A stretch of 64,000 nucleotides of DNA from an uncultured Acidimicrobiaceae bacterium (GCA_913030665.1 CAJWFS010000001.1:1-64000), one strand, 5' to 3'; numbered from the stretch's first letter, positions 51,669 to 59,791 are shown. Numbers and translations: made by a program. The notes: generated by a model from the sequence alone, not told the origin.

Positions 51669-52361
51669 ATGAGCGACCAGCCCACCACCCCGACGTCTCC
51701 GCATGCCGGGCCCTGCAGCCACACCGACCATCCCCGACCCGGCGTCGAGGGGGCGGCACTGCACTGGTGCGATGAGCAAGCCGAGATCCACCGCATCGTG
51801 GTCGGCGACTACGTAAACAACGTGTTCGTGCTGCGCTGTCGCCAGACCGGCGAATCCGTGCTGATCGATGCCGCCAACGAGCACGACAAGCTGCTCGAGC
51901 TGTGCCGCTCCCTGGACGTCCGCTCCGTGCTCGAGACCCATGGACACTTCGACCACATCCAGGCCGTACCGGCGGTCCGGGAAGCCGGCTACCGGGTCGC
52001 CGTCACCGCCGCCGACGCAGCGATGCTCCCCTCCTACGACGACATCCTCGAGGACGAGTCCGTCATCCAGGTGGGGCGCCTGAGGCTCCACACCATCTGC
52101 ACGCCCGGCCACACGCCCGGGTCCATCTGCTTCCGCCTGGAGGGGTCACCGGTCCTGTTCTCCGGCGACACACTGTTCCCTGGAGGCCCGGGCACCACAA
52201 CCTTCGAGGGTGGGGACTTCACCACCATCATCGAGTCCATCGATCGGCGACTGTTCGCCGGGATCCACCCCGACACCATCGTGATGCCTGGCCACGGCAA
52301 CGACACCACGATCGGAGCCGAGCGGCCCAGCATGGACGAGTGGGTGGCCCGGGGCTGGTGA
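51669..52361 (+). CDS. MBL-fold metallo-hydrolase
   Basis: A 230-residue glyoxalase II-like hydrolase with metal motifs THGHFDH (about 93-99), TPGHTPGS, SGDTLFPGGPG and MPGHGNDT. The N-terminal about 40 residues contain extra Cys and His (GPCSHTDHPRPG). The layout is like the MBL protein at 8.1-8.7 kb, and both probably act on thioesters or small esters; the substrate is unknown. ATG 51669 is chosen because upstream codons in the same frame are composition noise. The 289 bp before it hold no gene. Confidence 0.85.
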   Translation: MSDQPTTPTSPHAGPCSHTDHPRPGVEGAALHWCDEQAEIHRIVVGDYVNNVFVLRCRQTGESVLIDAANEHDKLLELCRSLDVRSVLETHGHFDHIQAVPAVREAGYRVAVTAADAAMLPSYDDILEDESVIQVGRLRLHTICTPGHTPGSICFRLEGSPVLFSGDTLFPGGPGTTTFEGGDFTTIIESIDRRLFAGIHPDTIVMPGHGNDTTIGAERPSMDEWVARGW

Positions 52362-52389
52362 ACGCCCTCCGGGTACCGGTCCGAACCGA

Positions 52390-52415
52390 ATTACTCCTAT
52401 CGCCATAGTGGTAAT
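52390..52415. promoter_or_regulatory. Inverted-repeat operator of the sufC-sufS-sufU unit
   Basis: ATTACTCCTAT (52390-52400), a 4-base spacer CGCC, then ATAGTGGTAAT (52405-52415): 9 of 11 positions pair. It occupies about -51 to -26 relative to the expected start at 52441, covering the -35 region. A related repeat stands before sufD at 57997-58022. Confidence 0.6.
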
Positions 52416-52428
52416 CGGGGCGCCTCCC

Positions 52429-52434
52429 TAGACT
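52429..52434 (+). promoter_or_regulatory. -10 element (TAGACT) of the sufC-sufS-sufU unit
   Basis: TAGACT with a 6-base spacer to ATG 52441. Confidence 0.6.
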
Positions 52435-52440
52435 TGAACC

Positions 52441-53232
52441 ATGGCTGAGCCAACCGCCGCCGACGCGACCCCGCTGTTCGAGATCGAAGGCCTCCACGCC
52501 TCAACCACCGATGGCATCGAGATCCTCAAGGGGGTCGACCTCGTGGTCGGCCACGGTGAGGTTCACGCCCTCATGGGTCCGAACGGCTCAGGGAAGTCGA
52601 CGCTGGCCTCGGTCCTGCTGGGAAGCCCCGAATACGTCGTGACCGCCGGTTCCATCAGGTTCCGGAGCGACGAGATCACCGACTGGCCTCCCGACGTGCG
52701 CGGCAAGGCCGGGATCTTCCTTGCCTTCCAGTACCCGCTCGAGATCGCCGGCGTGTCGGTCATCAACTTCCTCCGGCAGTCCCTGTCGGCCCGCAAGGGC
52801 ATCGACCTCTCGGTCCTGGAGCTCCGGCTGTCGATCATGGACTGGATGGCCCGCCTCGGCATGGACCCGTCGTTCGCCGACCGCTGTGTCAACGAGGGCT
52901 TCTCAGGTGGCGAGAAGAAGCGCAACGAGATTCTTCAGATGGCCATCCTGGAACCCGAGATGGCCATCCTGGACGAGACCGACTCGGGTCTCGACATCGA
53001 CGCCCTAAAGGTGGTCGCCGAAGGCGTAGCCGAGGTGCGGCGTGACCGCCCGGGCCTCGGAGTGCTGGCCATCACCCACTACCAGCGGCTGCTGGACCAC
53101 CTACAGCCCGACGTGGTCCACATCCTCATGGACGGTCGGATCGTGGAATACGGTGGTCCGGAGATCGCCGAACGGCTCGAACGTGACGGCTATGACGCGT
53201 TCAGGGCCACCGGGTCGATCGCAACGGACTGA
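52441..53232 (+). CDS. sufC: Fe-S cluster assembly ATPase SufC (copy 1)
   Basis: A 263-residue ABC-type ATPase of the SUF scaffold complex. It has Walker A GPNGSGKST, the SufC-typical signature FSGGEKKRNE and Walker B MAILDETDSGLD. SufC normally drives SufB-SufD to build iron-sulfur clusters. This copy is followed by sufS and sufU, and a second, clearly different sufC lies at 55.4-56.2 kb on the other strand. The start is set by TAGACT 6 bases upstream, and an inverted repeat suggests repression when clusters or iron are sufficient. Confidence 0.95.
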   Translation: MAEPTAADATPLFEIEGLHASTTDGIEILKGVDLVVGHGEVHALMGPNGSGKSTLASVLLGSPEYVVTAGSIRFRSDEITDWPPDVRGKAGIFLAFQYPLEIAGVSVINFLRQSLSARKGIDLSVLELRLSIMDWMARLGMDPSFADRCVNEGFSGGEKKRNEILQMAILEPEMAILDETDSGLDIDALKVVAEGVAEVRRDRPGLGVLAITHYQRLLDHLQPDVVHILMDGRIVEYGGPEIAERLERDGYDAFRATGSIATD

Positions 53233-53245
53233 ATCTGCCTTCGCC

Positions 53246-54487
53246 ATGAGCACCGCCACCTTGGACACCACCACGGTCAAGGCCGACTTTCCCCTCCTGT
53301 CGCGCGAGGTGAACGGCCACCCCATCGTCTACCTCGACTCCGGTGCCACCTCGCAGAAGCCCCGGCAGGTCCTCGATGCTCTGAACAGGTACTACGAGGA
53401 GATCAACGCCAACATCCACCGCGGCGCCTACCTGATCGCTGAGCAGGCCACCACGGCGGTCGAGGACTCCCGTGCCGCCCTCGCCAGGTTCGTGGGTGCC
53501 TCCGCCGCGGAGGAGATCGTCTTCACCAAGAACGCCACCGAATCAATAAACCTGGTGGCCCACTCGTGGGGCAGGTCAAACCTCTCCGAAGGCGACGTCG
53601 TTCTCCTGACCACCCTCGAGCACCACGCCAACATCGTCCCGTGGCACCAGTTGGCCGCCGAACGCGGTGTCGTGATCCGGTGGATCCCCCTGGACGACGA
53701 CGGCCGCCTGGACCTGACCGACCTCGACCATCTCCTGGATGGCGTGCGCCTCGTTGCCGTATCGGCCGCCTCCAACGTGCTCGGCACCCTGCCTCCGATC
53801 CGCCGGATCGCCGACGCCGCCCACGCCGTCGGCGCCCTCTGCCTGGTGGACGCCAGCCAGTGGGTCCCCCACTATCCGACCAACGTGGCTGACTGGGACT
53901 GTGACTTCATGGCCTTCACCGGCCACAAGATGTGCGGCCCGACAGGCATCGGACTGCTCTGGGGGCGCCGCGAGCTCCTAGATGCCATGCCGCCGTTCCT
54001 GGGTGGCGGCTCGATGATCCAGAATGTGACATTCGAGGGGTTCACACCAGCCGACGTTCCCACCCGGTTCGAAGCTGGGACCCAGCCGATCGCGGAGATC
54101 GTCGGGCTGCACGCCGCCGTCGACTACCTGGAGGCGATCGGCATGGAGGCCGTCCGCCAGCACGAGCTGGACCTCACCGCCTATGCCCTGCGGACCCTCA
54201 TGGAGCGGTTTGGCGACGATCTGGCCATCCACGGCCCGCATGACCTCGAAAACCGCGGCGGAATCCTCTCGTTCGCCTACCGGGACATCCACCCACACGA
54301 CCTCAGCCAGGTGCTGGACCAGCACGGTGTGTGCGTTCGGGCCGGCCACCACTGCGCCAAGCCCCTCATGAAGGTGCTGGGCGTGAACGCCACGGCCCGT
54401 GCCTCCCTCTACCTCTACAACGACGAGTCCGACGTGGATGCCCTGGCCGACGGCCTGGCTGCCGCCGGCGACTTCTTCGCCTTCTAA
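53246..54487 (+). CDS. sufS: Cysteine desulfurase SufS
   Basis: A 413-residue PLP enzyme that takes sulfur from cysteine for cluster assembly. The PLP lysine is Lys228 (TGHKMCGPTG) and the persulfide cysteine is Cys370 (RAGHHCAKP), giving a type II desulfurase. The N-terminal block FPLLSREVNGHPIVYLDSGATSQKP is typical. ATG 53246 lies 13 bases after the sufC stop. It passes sulfur to SufU, encoded next. Confidence 0.96.
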   Translation: MSTATLDTTTVKADFPLLSREVNGHPIVYLDSGATSQKPRQVLDALNRYYEEINANIHRGAYLIAEQATTAVEDSRAALARFVGASAAEEIVFTKNATESINLVAHSWGRSNLSEGDVVLLTTLEHHANIVPWHQLAAERGVVIRWIPLDDDGRLDLTDLDHLLDGVRLVAVSAASNVLGTLPPIRRIADAAHAVGALCLVDASQWVPHYPTNVADWDCDFMAFTGHKMCGPTGIGLLWGRRELLDAMPPFLGGGSMIQNVTFEGFTPADVPTRFEAGTQPIAEIVGLHAAVDYLEAIGMEAVRQHELDLTAYALRTLMERFGDDLAIHGPHDLENRGGILSFAYRDIHPHDLSQVLDQHGVCVRAGHHCAKPLMKVLGVNATARASLYLYNDESDVDALADGLAAAGDFFAF

Positions 54488-54533
54488 CCAGACCACCCCA
54501 CCCGCACACCCCGCCCTAGGAGCATCCAGACAA

Positions 54534-55004
54534 ATGGCCGGACTTGAAGACCTCTACCGGGAGGTCATCTTGGATCACTACCGGAGCCCCCGGAACCGTG
54601 GAGAGCTGGAAACCCCGCCGGCCCTGATGGCCGAGGGGTTCAACCCGCTCTGCGGCGACGAGATCCAGGTGTATCTGCTGCTCGAGGACGGTGTGATCGC
54701 CGAGATCCGCATCGGCGGACAGGGGTGCTCGATCAGCCAGTCGTCGGCCTCGATGATGAGCGCGGCGGTGCTCGGACGGACCCCCGATGGGGCCCGTGAG
54801 CTACTCCGGTCGTTCAAGGAGATGATGTCGATCCACGAGCACGGTCTGGATGGCGAGGCCATCTCGACGGATGACCAGCCTGGCGCCTCCGGACTCGGCG
54901 ACCTCGAGGCCCTCCGGGGAGTGGTCAAGTTCCCGGTGCGCATCAAGTGCGCCACCCTGGGCTGGAACACCCTCGACCAGGTACTGGACCAGGCAGGCAC
55001 CTGA
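54534..55004 (+). CDS. sufU: SufU-type sulfur transfer/scaffold protein
   Basis: A 156-residue IscU-fold protein. The zinc/sulfur ligands are Cys40 with Asp42 (NPLCGDEI), Cys65 (GQGCSIS) and Cys139 (IKCATLGW), with the SufU-type insertion between the second and third Cys. It accepts sulfur from SufS by zinc-ligand exchange and delivers it to the SufBCD scaffold. An AGGAG ribosome site lies about 11 bases before ATG 54534. It ends the plus-strand suf unit and converges on the pterin dehydratase gene. Confidence 0.95.
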   Translation: MAGLEDLYREVILDHYRSPRNRGELETPPALMAEGFNPLCGDEIQVYLLLEDGVIAEIRIGGQGCSISQSSASMMSAAVLGRTPDGARELLRSFKEMMSIHEHGLDGEAISTDDQPGASGLGDLEALRGVVKFPVRIKCATLGWNTLDQVLDQAGT

Positions 55005-55026
55005 ACCCGGGCTGCGGCCCGCCGAC

Positions 55027-55314
55027 TCAGCCCAGGGCGTCCACTGCCTCTACGAACGCCACATCCAGACGGGTGAGGCCCCCGGCACTGTGGGTAGTGA
55101 CGGCGATCTCCACCTGATTCCACGAGTTGGACCAGTCGGGGTGGTGCTGGAGGGCTTCGGCCACGGCAGCCACCCGCCCCATGAAGGCCCAGGCCTCGGC
55201 GAAGTCGGCGAACCTGAACGTCCGACGTAGGTGGTCCCCGTCGAACCCCCAGGCTGGAAGACGAGCCGCCAGGGCGGCGCGCTCCCCGGAAGTCAGGAGG
55301 GTGCGGTCGGCCAT
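55027..55314 (-). CDS. 4a-hydroxytetrahydrobiopterin dehydratase (pterin carbinolamine dehydratase)
   Basis: A 95-residue PCD/DCoH-fold protein. The active-site motif is HHPDWSNSWNQVEIAVTTH followed by GGLTRLD. It regenerates reduced pterin for aromatic amino acid hydroxylases; in bacteria some members instead serve molybdopterin or folate-related pathways. ATG 55314 follows TACAGT by 6 bases. It sits between the two convergent suf units without an obvious functional tie. Confidence 0.93.
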   Translation of the reverse strand: MADRTLLTSGERAALAARLPAWGFDGDHLRRTFRFADFAEAWAFMGRVAAVAEALQHHPDWSNSWNQVEIAVTTHSAGGLTRLDVAFVEAVDALG

Positions 55315-55320
55315 GGCATG

Positions 55321-55326
55321 ACTGTA
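55321..55326 (-). promoter_or_regulatory. -10 element (TACAGT) of the pterin dehydratase gene
   Basis: TACAGT on the minus strand, 6 bases before ATG 55314, in the 68-bp gap after sufC2. It gives this gene a promoter of its own. Confidence 0.55.
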
Positions 55327-55382
55327 GGTCCGGAGGATCCTGCCGTTCAGGGCTGGGGATCTGCCCCGGTGATCCGACCCGT

Positions 55383-56228
55383 TCAGCGATCCAGCGGGTC
55401 GGCAAACGGGTCCTCGCCGAAGCCCGCCTCGTGGCCGTCGGGATGGGTCACCCCGGTGGGCAGGCCCACCGATGCTCCGGCCTCGGCCAGCACCCCGGTG
55501 TAGCCCTCGGCCTCCAGGCGTTCAGCCAGTTCGGGGCCGCCTACGACCTGGATCCGCCCCCGTGCCAGCACGTGCACCCTGTCGGGCTCCAGCACCTCTA
55601 GGAACCGGCCGAAGTGGGTGATGGCCAGAACCCCCAGGCCATCCTCTTCGGTGGCCTCCTGGATCCGTCGCGCCACAGCAGCGAGTGCGTCGACGTCCAG
55701 ACCCGAGTCGATCTCGTCCAGGACGGCGTAGCGCCTCCGCAGCGAACCCAGCATCAGGGTCTCGTTCCGCTTCTTCTCACCGCCGGAGAGGTCAACGTTC
55801 AGGGCCCGGGCCAGGAAGCGTTCATCGAATCCGATGCGTGCCGCCTCGGCCACCAGGTCCTCGTAGGTTCCGTCGGTACTGCGTCCATCCGCCCGGGCCG
55901 CCTCGGCGACCACTGACTCCAGGCTCACGCCGGGCACCTCCGTCGGGTGCTGGAGGGCCAGGAACAACCCTGCCCGGGCCCTCTCCCATGTGGGCAACGA
56001 CAGCAGGTCGACACCGTCCAGGGTGACCGAGCCCCCGGTCACCTCGTAGCCGGAGCGACCCATCAGCACATGCGCCAGGGTCGACTTGCCCGACCCGTTG
56101 GGCCCCATCAAGGCATGGACCTCGCCTGGTCGAACCTCCAGGTCGATCCCGTGGAGGATGTCGATTCCGCCGACGCTGGCCGTCAGGCCCTCGATGCGCA
56201 GCACGCGATTCTCCTCGGAACCGGTCAT
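55383..56228 (-). CDS. sufC: Fe-S cluster assembly ATPase SufC (copy 2)
   Basis: A 281-residue second SufC-type ATPase with Walker A GPNGSGKST, signature LSGGEKKRNE and Walker B YAVLDEIDSGLD. It differs from copy 1 across much of its length and carries an extra C-terminal tail of about 30 residues (THPDGHEAGFGEDPFADPLDR). Its ATG overlaps the Rieske gene stop (ATGA) in the order sufD-Rieske-sufC. Two distinct SufC proteins could give an asymmetric scaffold, or one could serve under stress. Confidence 0.93.
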   Translation of the reverse strand: MTGSEENRVLRIEGLTASVGGIDILHGIDLEVRPGEVHALMGPNGSGKSTLAHVLMGRSGYEVTGGSVTLDGVDLLSLPTWERARAGLFLALQHPTEVPGVSLESVVAEAARADGRSTDGTYEDLVAEAARIGFDERFLARALNVDLSGGEKKRNETLMLGSLRRRYAVLDEIDSGLDVDALAAVARRIQEATEEDGLGVLAITHFGRFLEVLEPDRVHVLARGRIQVVGGPELAERLEAEGYTGVLAEAGASVGLPTGVTHPDGHEAGFGEDPFADPLDR

Positions 56229-56554
56229 CGGGAACCTCCCCCGGACAACTCAACCAGCACCTCGTCACCCTCGACGGTCACCGTGTGCACCGCCACCGGC
56301 TTCAGGGCCGGCAGGGTTAGGGCCTCACCTGTCCGCAGGTCGAACAGGCTTCCGTGCTTCCAGCACTCCAGGGCGCACTCCTCGAGGTCCACGTCACCCT
56401 CCGACAGCGAGACCTCGGCGTGGCTGCAGATGTCGTCGATGGCATGCACCTCTTCGCCGATGCGTACCAACGCCACCGCCCGACCGTCCACCTCGACACG
56501 CCGTGGCATGCCGTCGCCCAGTTCGGACCAGCCACAGACGCGGACGCCGCTCAC
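56225..56554 (-). CDS. Rieske-type [2Fe-2S] ferredoxin of the suf unit
   Basis: A 109-residue small Rieske protein. The cluster ligands are in CSHAEVSL (Cys-x-His, about 43-45) and CWKHGS (Cys-x-x-His, about 64-67). Similar genes sit inside suf operons of many actinobacteria and are often annotated as non-heme-oxygenase ferredoxin subunits; a redox role in cluster assembly is likely but undefined. It overlaps sufD (GTGA) and sufC2 (ATGA) by 4 bases each. Confidence 0.92.
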   Translation of the reverse strand: MSGVRVCGWSELGDGMPRRVEVDGRAVALVRIGEEVHAIDDICSHAEVSLSEGDVDLEECALECWKHGSLFDLRTGEALTLPALKPVAVHTVTVEGDEVLVELSGGGSR

Positions 56555-57906
56555 TGGGCGTCCCCGACGGCGACGGCCGAGCCTGCATCCCCAGTGGCCG
56601 AGTCGATGCCCGTCGATCCGCTGCCAGGCTCTGAGGGGCTGGAACCGGTTCGACGATCAAGTCGCTCGATCAGGGCGTCCTTCAGGATCTCGGCGACACC
56701 GGGGACCGGTGCAGCGTCGGCCACGTCCTGGAAGAACCCCTCCAGCAGGAGCTGTTCGGCCACCCGCGTGGGCACGCCGCGGCTCTCAAGGTAGAAGCGC
56801 TGGTCCTCGTCGACCGGCGAGACCGTTGATGCATGGCTGCAGACGACGTCGTCGGTCTCGATCTCCAGGTTGGGCACGGTCTCGGCCCAGGCGTCCGGAG
56901 AGAGCTTGATGTTCCGGTTGGTCTGGTGCGCCCTGGTACGAACCGCCTCCGGGCGGACCCGGATGAGGCCCGAGTAGATCGAGTGCGAGGATCCGTCCAG
57001 TGCACCCTTGAACAGGAGTTCGCTGGTCGTGTCGGGAGCCGCATGCTCCTGGAAGGTCCTGAAGTCCAACGTCTGGTCACCCTCGCCGAAGTAAGCGGCG
57101 GCCAGCCGTCCCTCGGCCCCACGGCCGACCAGGCGACAGTCGATCCGGGTGCGGGCGTAGTCGCCGCCGAGACCGGCCGTGAAGGCCTCCACGGTGCCCG
57201 ACTGTCCGACCTTGAAGGCCTGGTGGGCCAACTGCCAGATCCTGGGGCCCATCTCCTGGACGAGGGCGTGTCGAAAGTGGCCGTCCCGGTCGACGGTGGC
57301 CTCCAGCACCGGGACCACCAGCGATGCGACGTCGGTGGACGTATGGAGTTCGACCACGGTCAGGGTGGCTCCGGCACCGCACCTCACGATCACCCGCGGG
57401 AAGACCGCCGAGGCGTCGGCATCGGTGAGGACCACCACGACCACGGGGGCGTCGACCTGGACGCCGTCGGGCACCACAATCGCCACCGGTTCCGGCCCGT
57501 AGGCCCGATTCAGGTGGCCGAACAGATCGACCGGGATGTCGATCACCGAGCCGAGGTGGTCGGATCCGTCATCGAGGTCGGCAACGGCTCCGATGGTCAT
57601 GCCGGCCTCAGCCAACCGTGCCTCAAGCGTGTTCTCGACCACCCAGCCGTTCCTGATCACGACGACGCCGGCCATCTCGCCGAACCTCGACAGGTCGCGT
57701 TCGACGACGGAGTTCAAGGCCCGCTGTCGCTTCAGGGGTGCGAAGCCATCGAGGTCCAGGTCGGCGATCCTGGAGTACCGCCAGACCTCCTCGTCAGGGC
57801 TGGGAGGATCGACGTCGTCCAGGCCCTCGAAGGCCCTCCGACGAACCTCGGAAAGCCACTCCGGTCCGGGCAGTCCGGCCGAGACATCAGCGGTGAAGGC
57901 TTTCAG
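56551..57906 (-). CDS. sufD: Fe-S cluster assembly protein SufD, apparent CTG start
   Basis: A 451-residue beta-helix scaffold subunit. SufD rather than SufB is indicated by NRNIKLSPDAWAETVPNLEI and CSHASTVSPVDEDQRFYLESR near the C-terminus. Coding sequence with the typical N-terminus (LPGPEWLSEVRRRAFEG, then DEEVWRYSRIADLDL) extends 63 codons beyond the first usual start (TTG 57717). Between it and the in-frame TGA at 57918-57916 there is no ATG, GTG or TTG. CTG 57906 has GGTGAGGT ending 6 bases upstream, so I place the start there. No sufB precedes it. Confidence 0.9.
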   Translation of the reverse strand: MKAFTADVSAGLPGPEWLSEVRRRAFEGLDDVDPPSPDEEVWRYSRIADLDLDGFAPLKRQRALNSVVERDLSRFGEMAGVVVIRNGWVVENTLEARLAEAGMTIGAVADLDDGSDHLGSVIDIPVDLFGHLNRAYGPEPVAIVVPDGVQVDAPVVVVVLTDADASAVFPRVIVRCGAGATLTVVELHTSTDVASLVVPVLEATVDRDGHFRHALVQEMGPRIWQLAHQAFKVGQSGTVEAFTAGLGGDYARTRIDCRLVGRGAEGRLAAAYFGEGDQTLDFRTFQEHAAPDTTSELLFKGALDGSSHSIYSGLIRVRPEAVRTRAHQTNRNIKLSPDAWAETVPNLEIETDDVVCSHASTVSPVDEDQRFYLESRGVPTRVAEQLLLEGFFQDVADAAPVPGVAEILKDALIERLDRRTGSSPSEPGSGSTGIDSATGDAGSAVAVGDAQ

Positions 57907-57996
57907 GTCGATACCTCACCGACTACCCCTCGTGGGGTGCCGGACATCTCGGATGGACAGACGGTGGAAGCTCGTAGGGACTCCCCGCGAACCGGG

Positions 57997-58022
57997 ATTT
58001 ACCCTACCGTCGTAGGTGTAAT
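57997..58022. promoter_or_regulatory. Inverted-repeat operator upstream of sufD
   Basis: ATTTACCCTAC (57997-58007), a 4-base spacer, then GTAGGTGTAAT (58012-58022). Read on the minus strand the first arm, ATTACACCTAC, is close to the sufC-side arm ATTACTCCTAT. A TAGGGT -10-like hexamer (minus, 58006-58001) lies inside it, so bound repressor would cover the promoter. Confidence 0.5.
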
Positions 58023-58058
58023 TCCCGGCCGCCGGGAACACTCCGGAACCGCAGCGGT

Positions 58059-58292
58059 TCAGGGCCCGTGGAGGTGTCCGAGGGTCCCGGGTGAGATCTC
58101 GCAGGAGGCCTCGTAGGCCTCCACGTCGATCGACTTCAGCCTTATGACCCGTCCGATCCGGAAAGCCCGCAACTTCCCACCATCGATGAGGCGGTAGACG
58201 GTCTTGGTCGCCACGCCCAGACGGTGGGCGACCGCATCGGTGCTCATCCATGTCCAGTCCAGGCCGTCAGCACTTTCCACCTCTGCATCCAT
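58059..58292 (-). CDS. Helix-turn-helix (excisionase/BldC-like) DNA-binding protein
   Basis: A 77-residue protein with a MerR-like winged helix of the excisionase/BldC type: MSTDAVAHRLGVATKTVYRLIDGGKLRAFRIGRVIRL (about 16-52). Such small proteins bind DNA as transcription factors. ATG 58292 follows TAGAAT by 7 bases. It is directly upstream of sufD on the same strand, with about 150 bp between them that contain the suf repeat, so it could be the suf regulator; nothing more shows this. Confidence 0.88.
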   Translation of the reverse strand: MDAEVESADGLDWTWMSTDAVAHRLGVATKTVYRLIDGGKLRAFRIGRVIRLKSIDVEAYEASCEISPGTLGHLHGP

Positions 58293-58299
58293 TCCGGTG

Positions 58300-58305
58300 A
58301 TTCTA
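58300..58305 (-). promoter_or_regulatory. -10 element (TAGAAT) of the HTH gene
   Basis: TAGAAT on the minus strand, 7 bases before ATG 58292. Confidence 0.65.
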
Positions 58306-58378
58306 CATGACTTTCAATACCCGAAATGATCCCGCCATCCCTCCTGCCAGGCGCTGGAGGGTCGACAGCAGTCGGCTG

Positions 58379-58384
58379 TATGGT
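58379..58384 (+). promoter_or_regulatory. -10 element (TATGGT) of the membrane-anchored protein gene
   Basis: TATGGT with a 7-base spacer to GTG 58392. It overlaps the alternative ATG start at 58380 and so favours the GTG. Confidence 0.55.
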
Positions 58385-58391
58385 CGCCACC

Positions 58392-58943
58392 GTGTCCAGC
58401 CCCCACTATCAGGAGGATCCGGATACCGCCGAACGGAAGGTATCTGGCGACGGACGGGGTGACGGGCAGAACGCTGCCGGATCGGACCGGACCATTCGGG
58501 CACGGGTCCGCTCGGCCCCGACGGGGCCCAGCCAACTCGCCGCCGCCGGTTTCATGGCCACCGGCCTTCTGATCCTGGCGGCCGCGACCATCGCGTTCTT
58601 CCTTTCCAGGGGCACGGGCGAACCCCCGGCCGAACCGCCACCCCTAGTCATGGAAGGCGGCCCCGTGGTCACCTACCTGGGAACCAAATACCAGATCGGG
58701 AGACCGGGTGACGTATCCGTGGTCCGGTCCTGCGACGGTCGAGCCACTGCCTGGCTGCTACGGCCATCGACCGGCGCCATCTACAGCTTCGAGGCATGGG
58801 CCACTGACGAGATGGTCATCGCCGACCCGATCCGGATCGTGCTCGGGGGCCAGTCCCTTCGTCTCGCCCACAGTCTGGGCTGCACCGACGTTCATGTCGA
58901 GACCACCGATGGTCGCTCCGTGCCACTCACCGACGGGTCCTGA
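58392..58943 (+). CDS. Membrane-anchored protein of unknown function
   Basis: A 183-residue protein: a polar N-terminus of about 50 residues, one span (GFMATGLLILAAATIAFFLS, about 53-72), then an extracytoplasmic domain of about 110 residues with two Cys (RSCDGRATAW and SLGCTDVHVET) that could form a disulfide. No known domain was recognised. GTG 58392 is preferred over ATG 58380 because of the TATGGT element. It converges on the acetyltransferase gene. Confidence 0.6.
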   Translation: MSSPHYQEDPDTAERKVSGDGRGDGQNAAGSDRTIRARVRSAPTGPSQLAAAGFMATGLLILAAATIAFFLSRGTGEPPAEPPPLVMEGGPVVTYLGTKYQIGRPGDVSVVRSCDGRATAWLLRPSTGAIYSFEAWATDEMVIADPIRIVLGGQSLRLAHSLGCTDVHVETTDGRSVPLTDGS

Positions 58944-58963
58944 ACTGGCCCACTGACGGGTTG

Positions 58964-59500
58964 CTACCGGGCCCGTGACCAGATGCCGTGGGGCGCAGCC
59001 GGAAAGAAGTCCATGGTTCGCTCCTCCAGCAGCTCCATACCGAGCCTGATGGCGACGGCCTGCGAGGCCTCGTTCTCAGGGAGGATGCAGGAGAAGATCC
59101 GATCCAGGTCGAGGTCATCGAAGGCGTATCGGATGGCCTCGGCTCCGGCCTCGGTGGCGTAGCCCCTTCCCCAGTGGTCGGGGTGCAGGGTCCAGCCGAC
59201 CTCCACGCCCGGCCAGTCCGGACGCTCCGGGTGGTGGAGCCCGGCCCGCCCCAGGAAGACTCCCGAGGAACGCTCCTGCAGCGCCCACTGGCCGGTGCCC
59301 CGGAGCGCCCACTGGCCCATGAACCCGGCCATCTGCTGCCAGGCATCACCCCGCGTCAGGCCAGCCGGCAGGTGGAGCCACCGTCGCACTTCGGGAGTGT
59401 CCAGCACCGCGAAGTAGTCGTCCAGGTCGTCGTCCCAGAACGGGCGCAGGAGGAGACGCTCGGTCTCCAGGGTCGGACAACCCGCTGGTCTGGTCTGCAC
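58964..59500 (-). CDS. GNAT-family N-acetyltransferase (RimJ/RimL-like)
   Basis: A 178-residue acetyltransferase: the N-terminal LETERLLLRPFWDDDLDDYFAV is typical of the RimJ/RimL group, and the acetyl-CoA site is HWGRGYATEAGAEAIRYAF. Substrates in this group include ribosomal protein N-termini and small amines; none can be named here. GTG 59500 is chosen: CACGAT lies 6 bases upstream, and the sequence further upstream in frame does not fit the family. Confidence 0.88.
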   Translation of the reverse strand: MQTRPAGCPTLETERLLLRPFWDDDLDDYFAVLDTPEVRRWLHLPAGLTRGDAWQQMAGFMGQWALRGTGQWALQERSSGVFLGRAGLHHPERPDWPGVEVGWTLHPDHWGRGYATEAGAEAIRYAFDDLDLDRIFSCILPENEASQAVAIRLGMELLEERTMDFFPAAPHGIWSRAR

Positions 59501-59545
59501 CTCCCCATCGTGGCATCTGCTCACCGATGCTGGTGGACTCTGCGG

Positions 59546-59770
59546 ATGGCAGAGATACAACTCGAATCACCGGTGACCGGCGTGGTCTGGAAGGTCGTGG
59601 CGGCCCCCGGCGCCGTGGTAGCGGCAGGCGACACCGTCCTCATCGTGGAGTCGATGAAGATGGAGATCCCGATCGAGTCGCCGGAGGACGCGACGGTGAC
59701 CCTCCTCCATGTGGCCGAGGGCGACCAGGTCTCCGAGGACGACGTGGTTGCGACCATCCAGACGGTCTGA
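59546..59770 (+). CDS. Biotin/lipoyl attachment (biotin carboxyl carrier) protein
   Basis: A 74-residue biotinyl domain. The modified lysine is Lys38 in VESMKMEI, in the usual beta-hairpin, and the fold begins SPVTGVVWKV. It should carry biotin for an acyl-CoA carboxylase. A carboxyltransferase gene lies directly downstream on the opposite strand (22-bp gap), so the two are probably partners, although the biotin carboxylase subunit is not in the window. The BCCP is free-standing here rather than fused. Confidence 0.9.
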   Translation: MAEIQLESPVTGVVWKVVAAPGAVVAAGDTVLIVESMKMEIPIESPEDATVTLLHVAEGDQVSEDDVVATIQTV

Positions 59771-59791
59771 GACGCACCACGGCGGTGGGTC

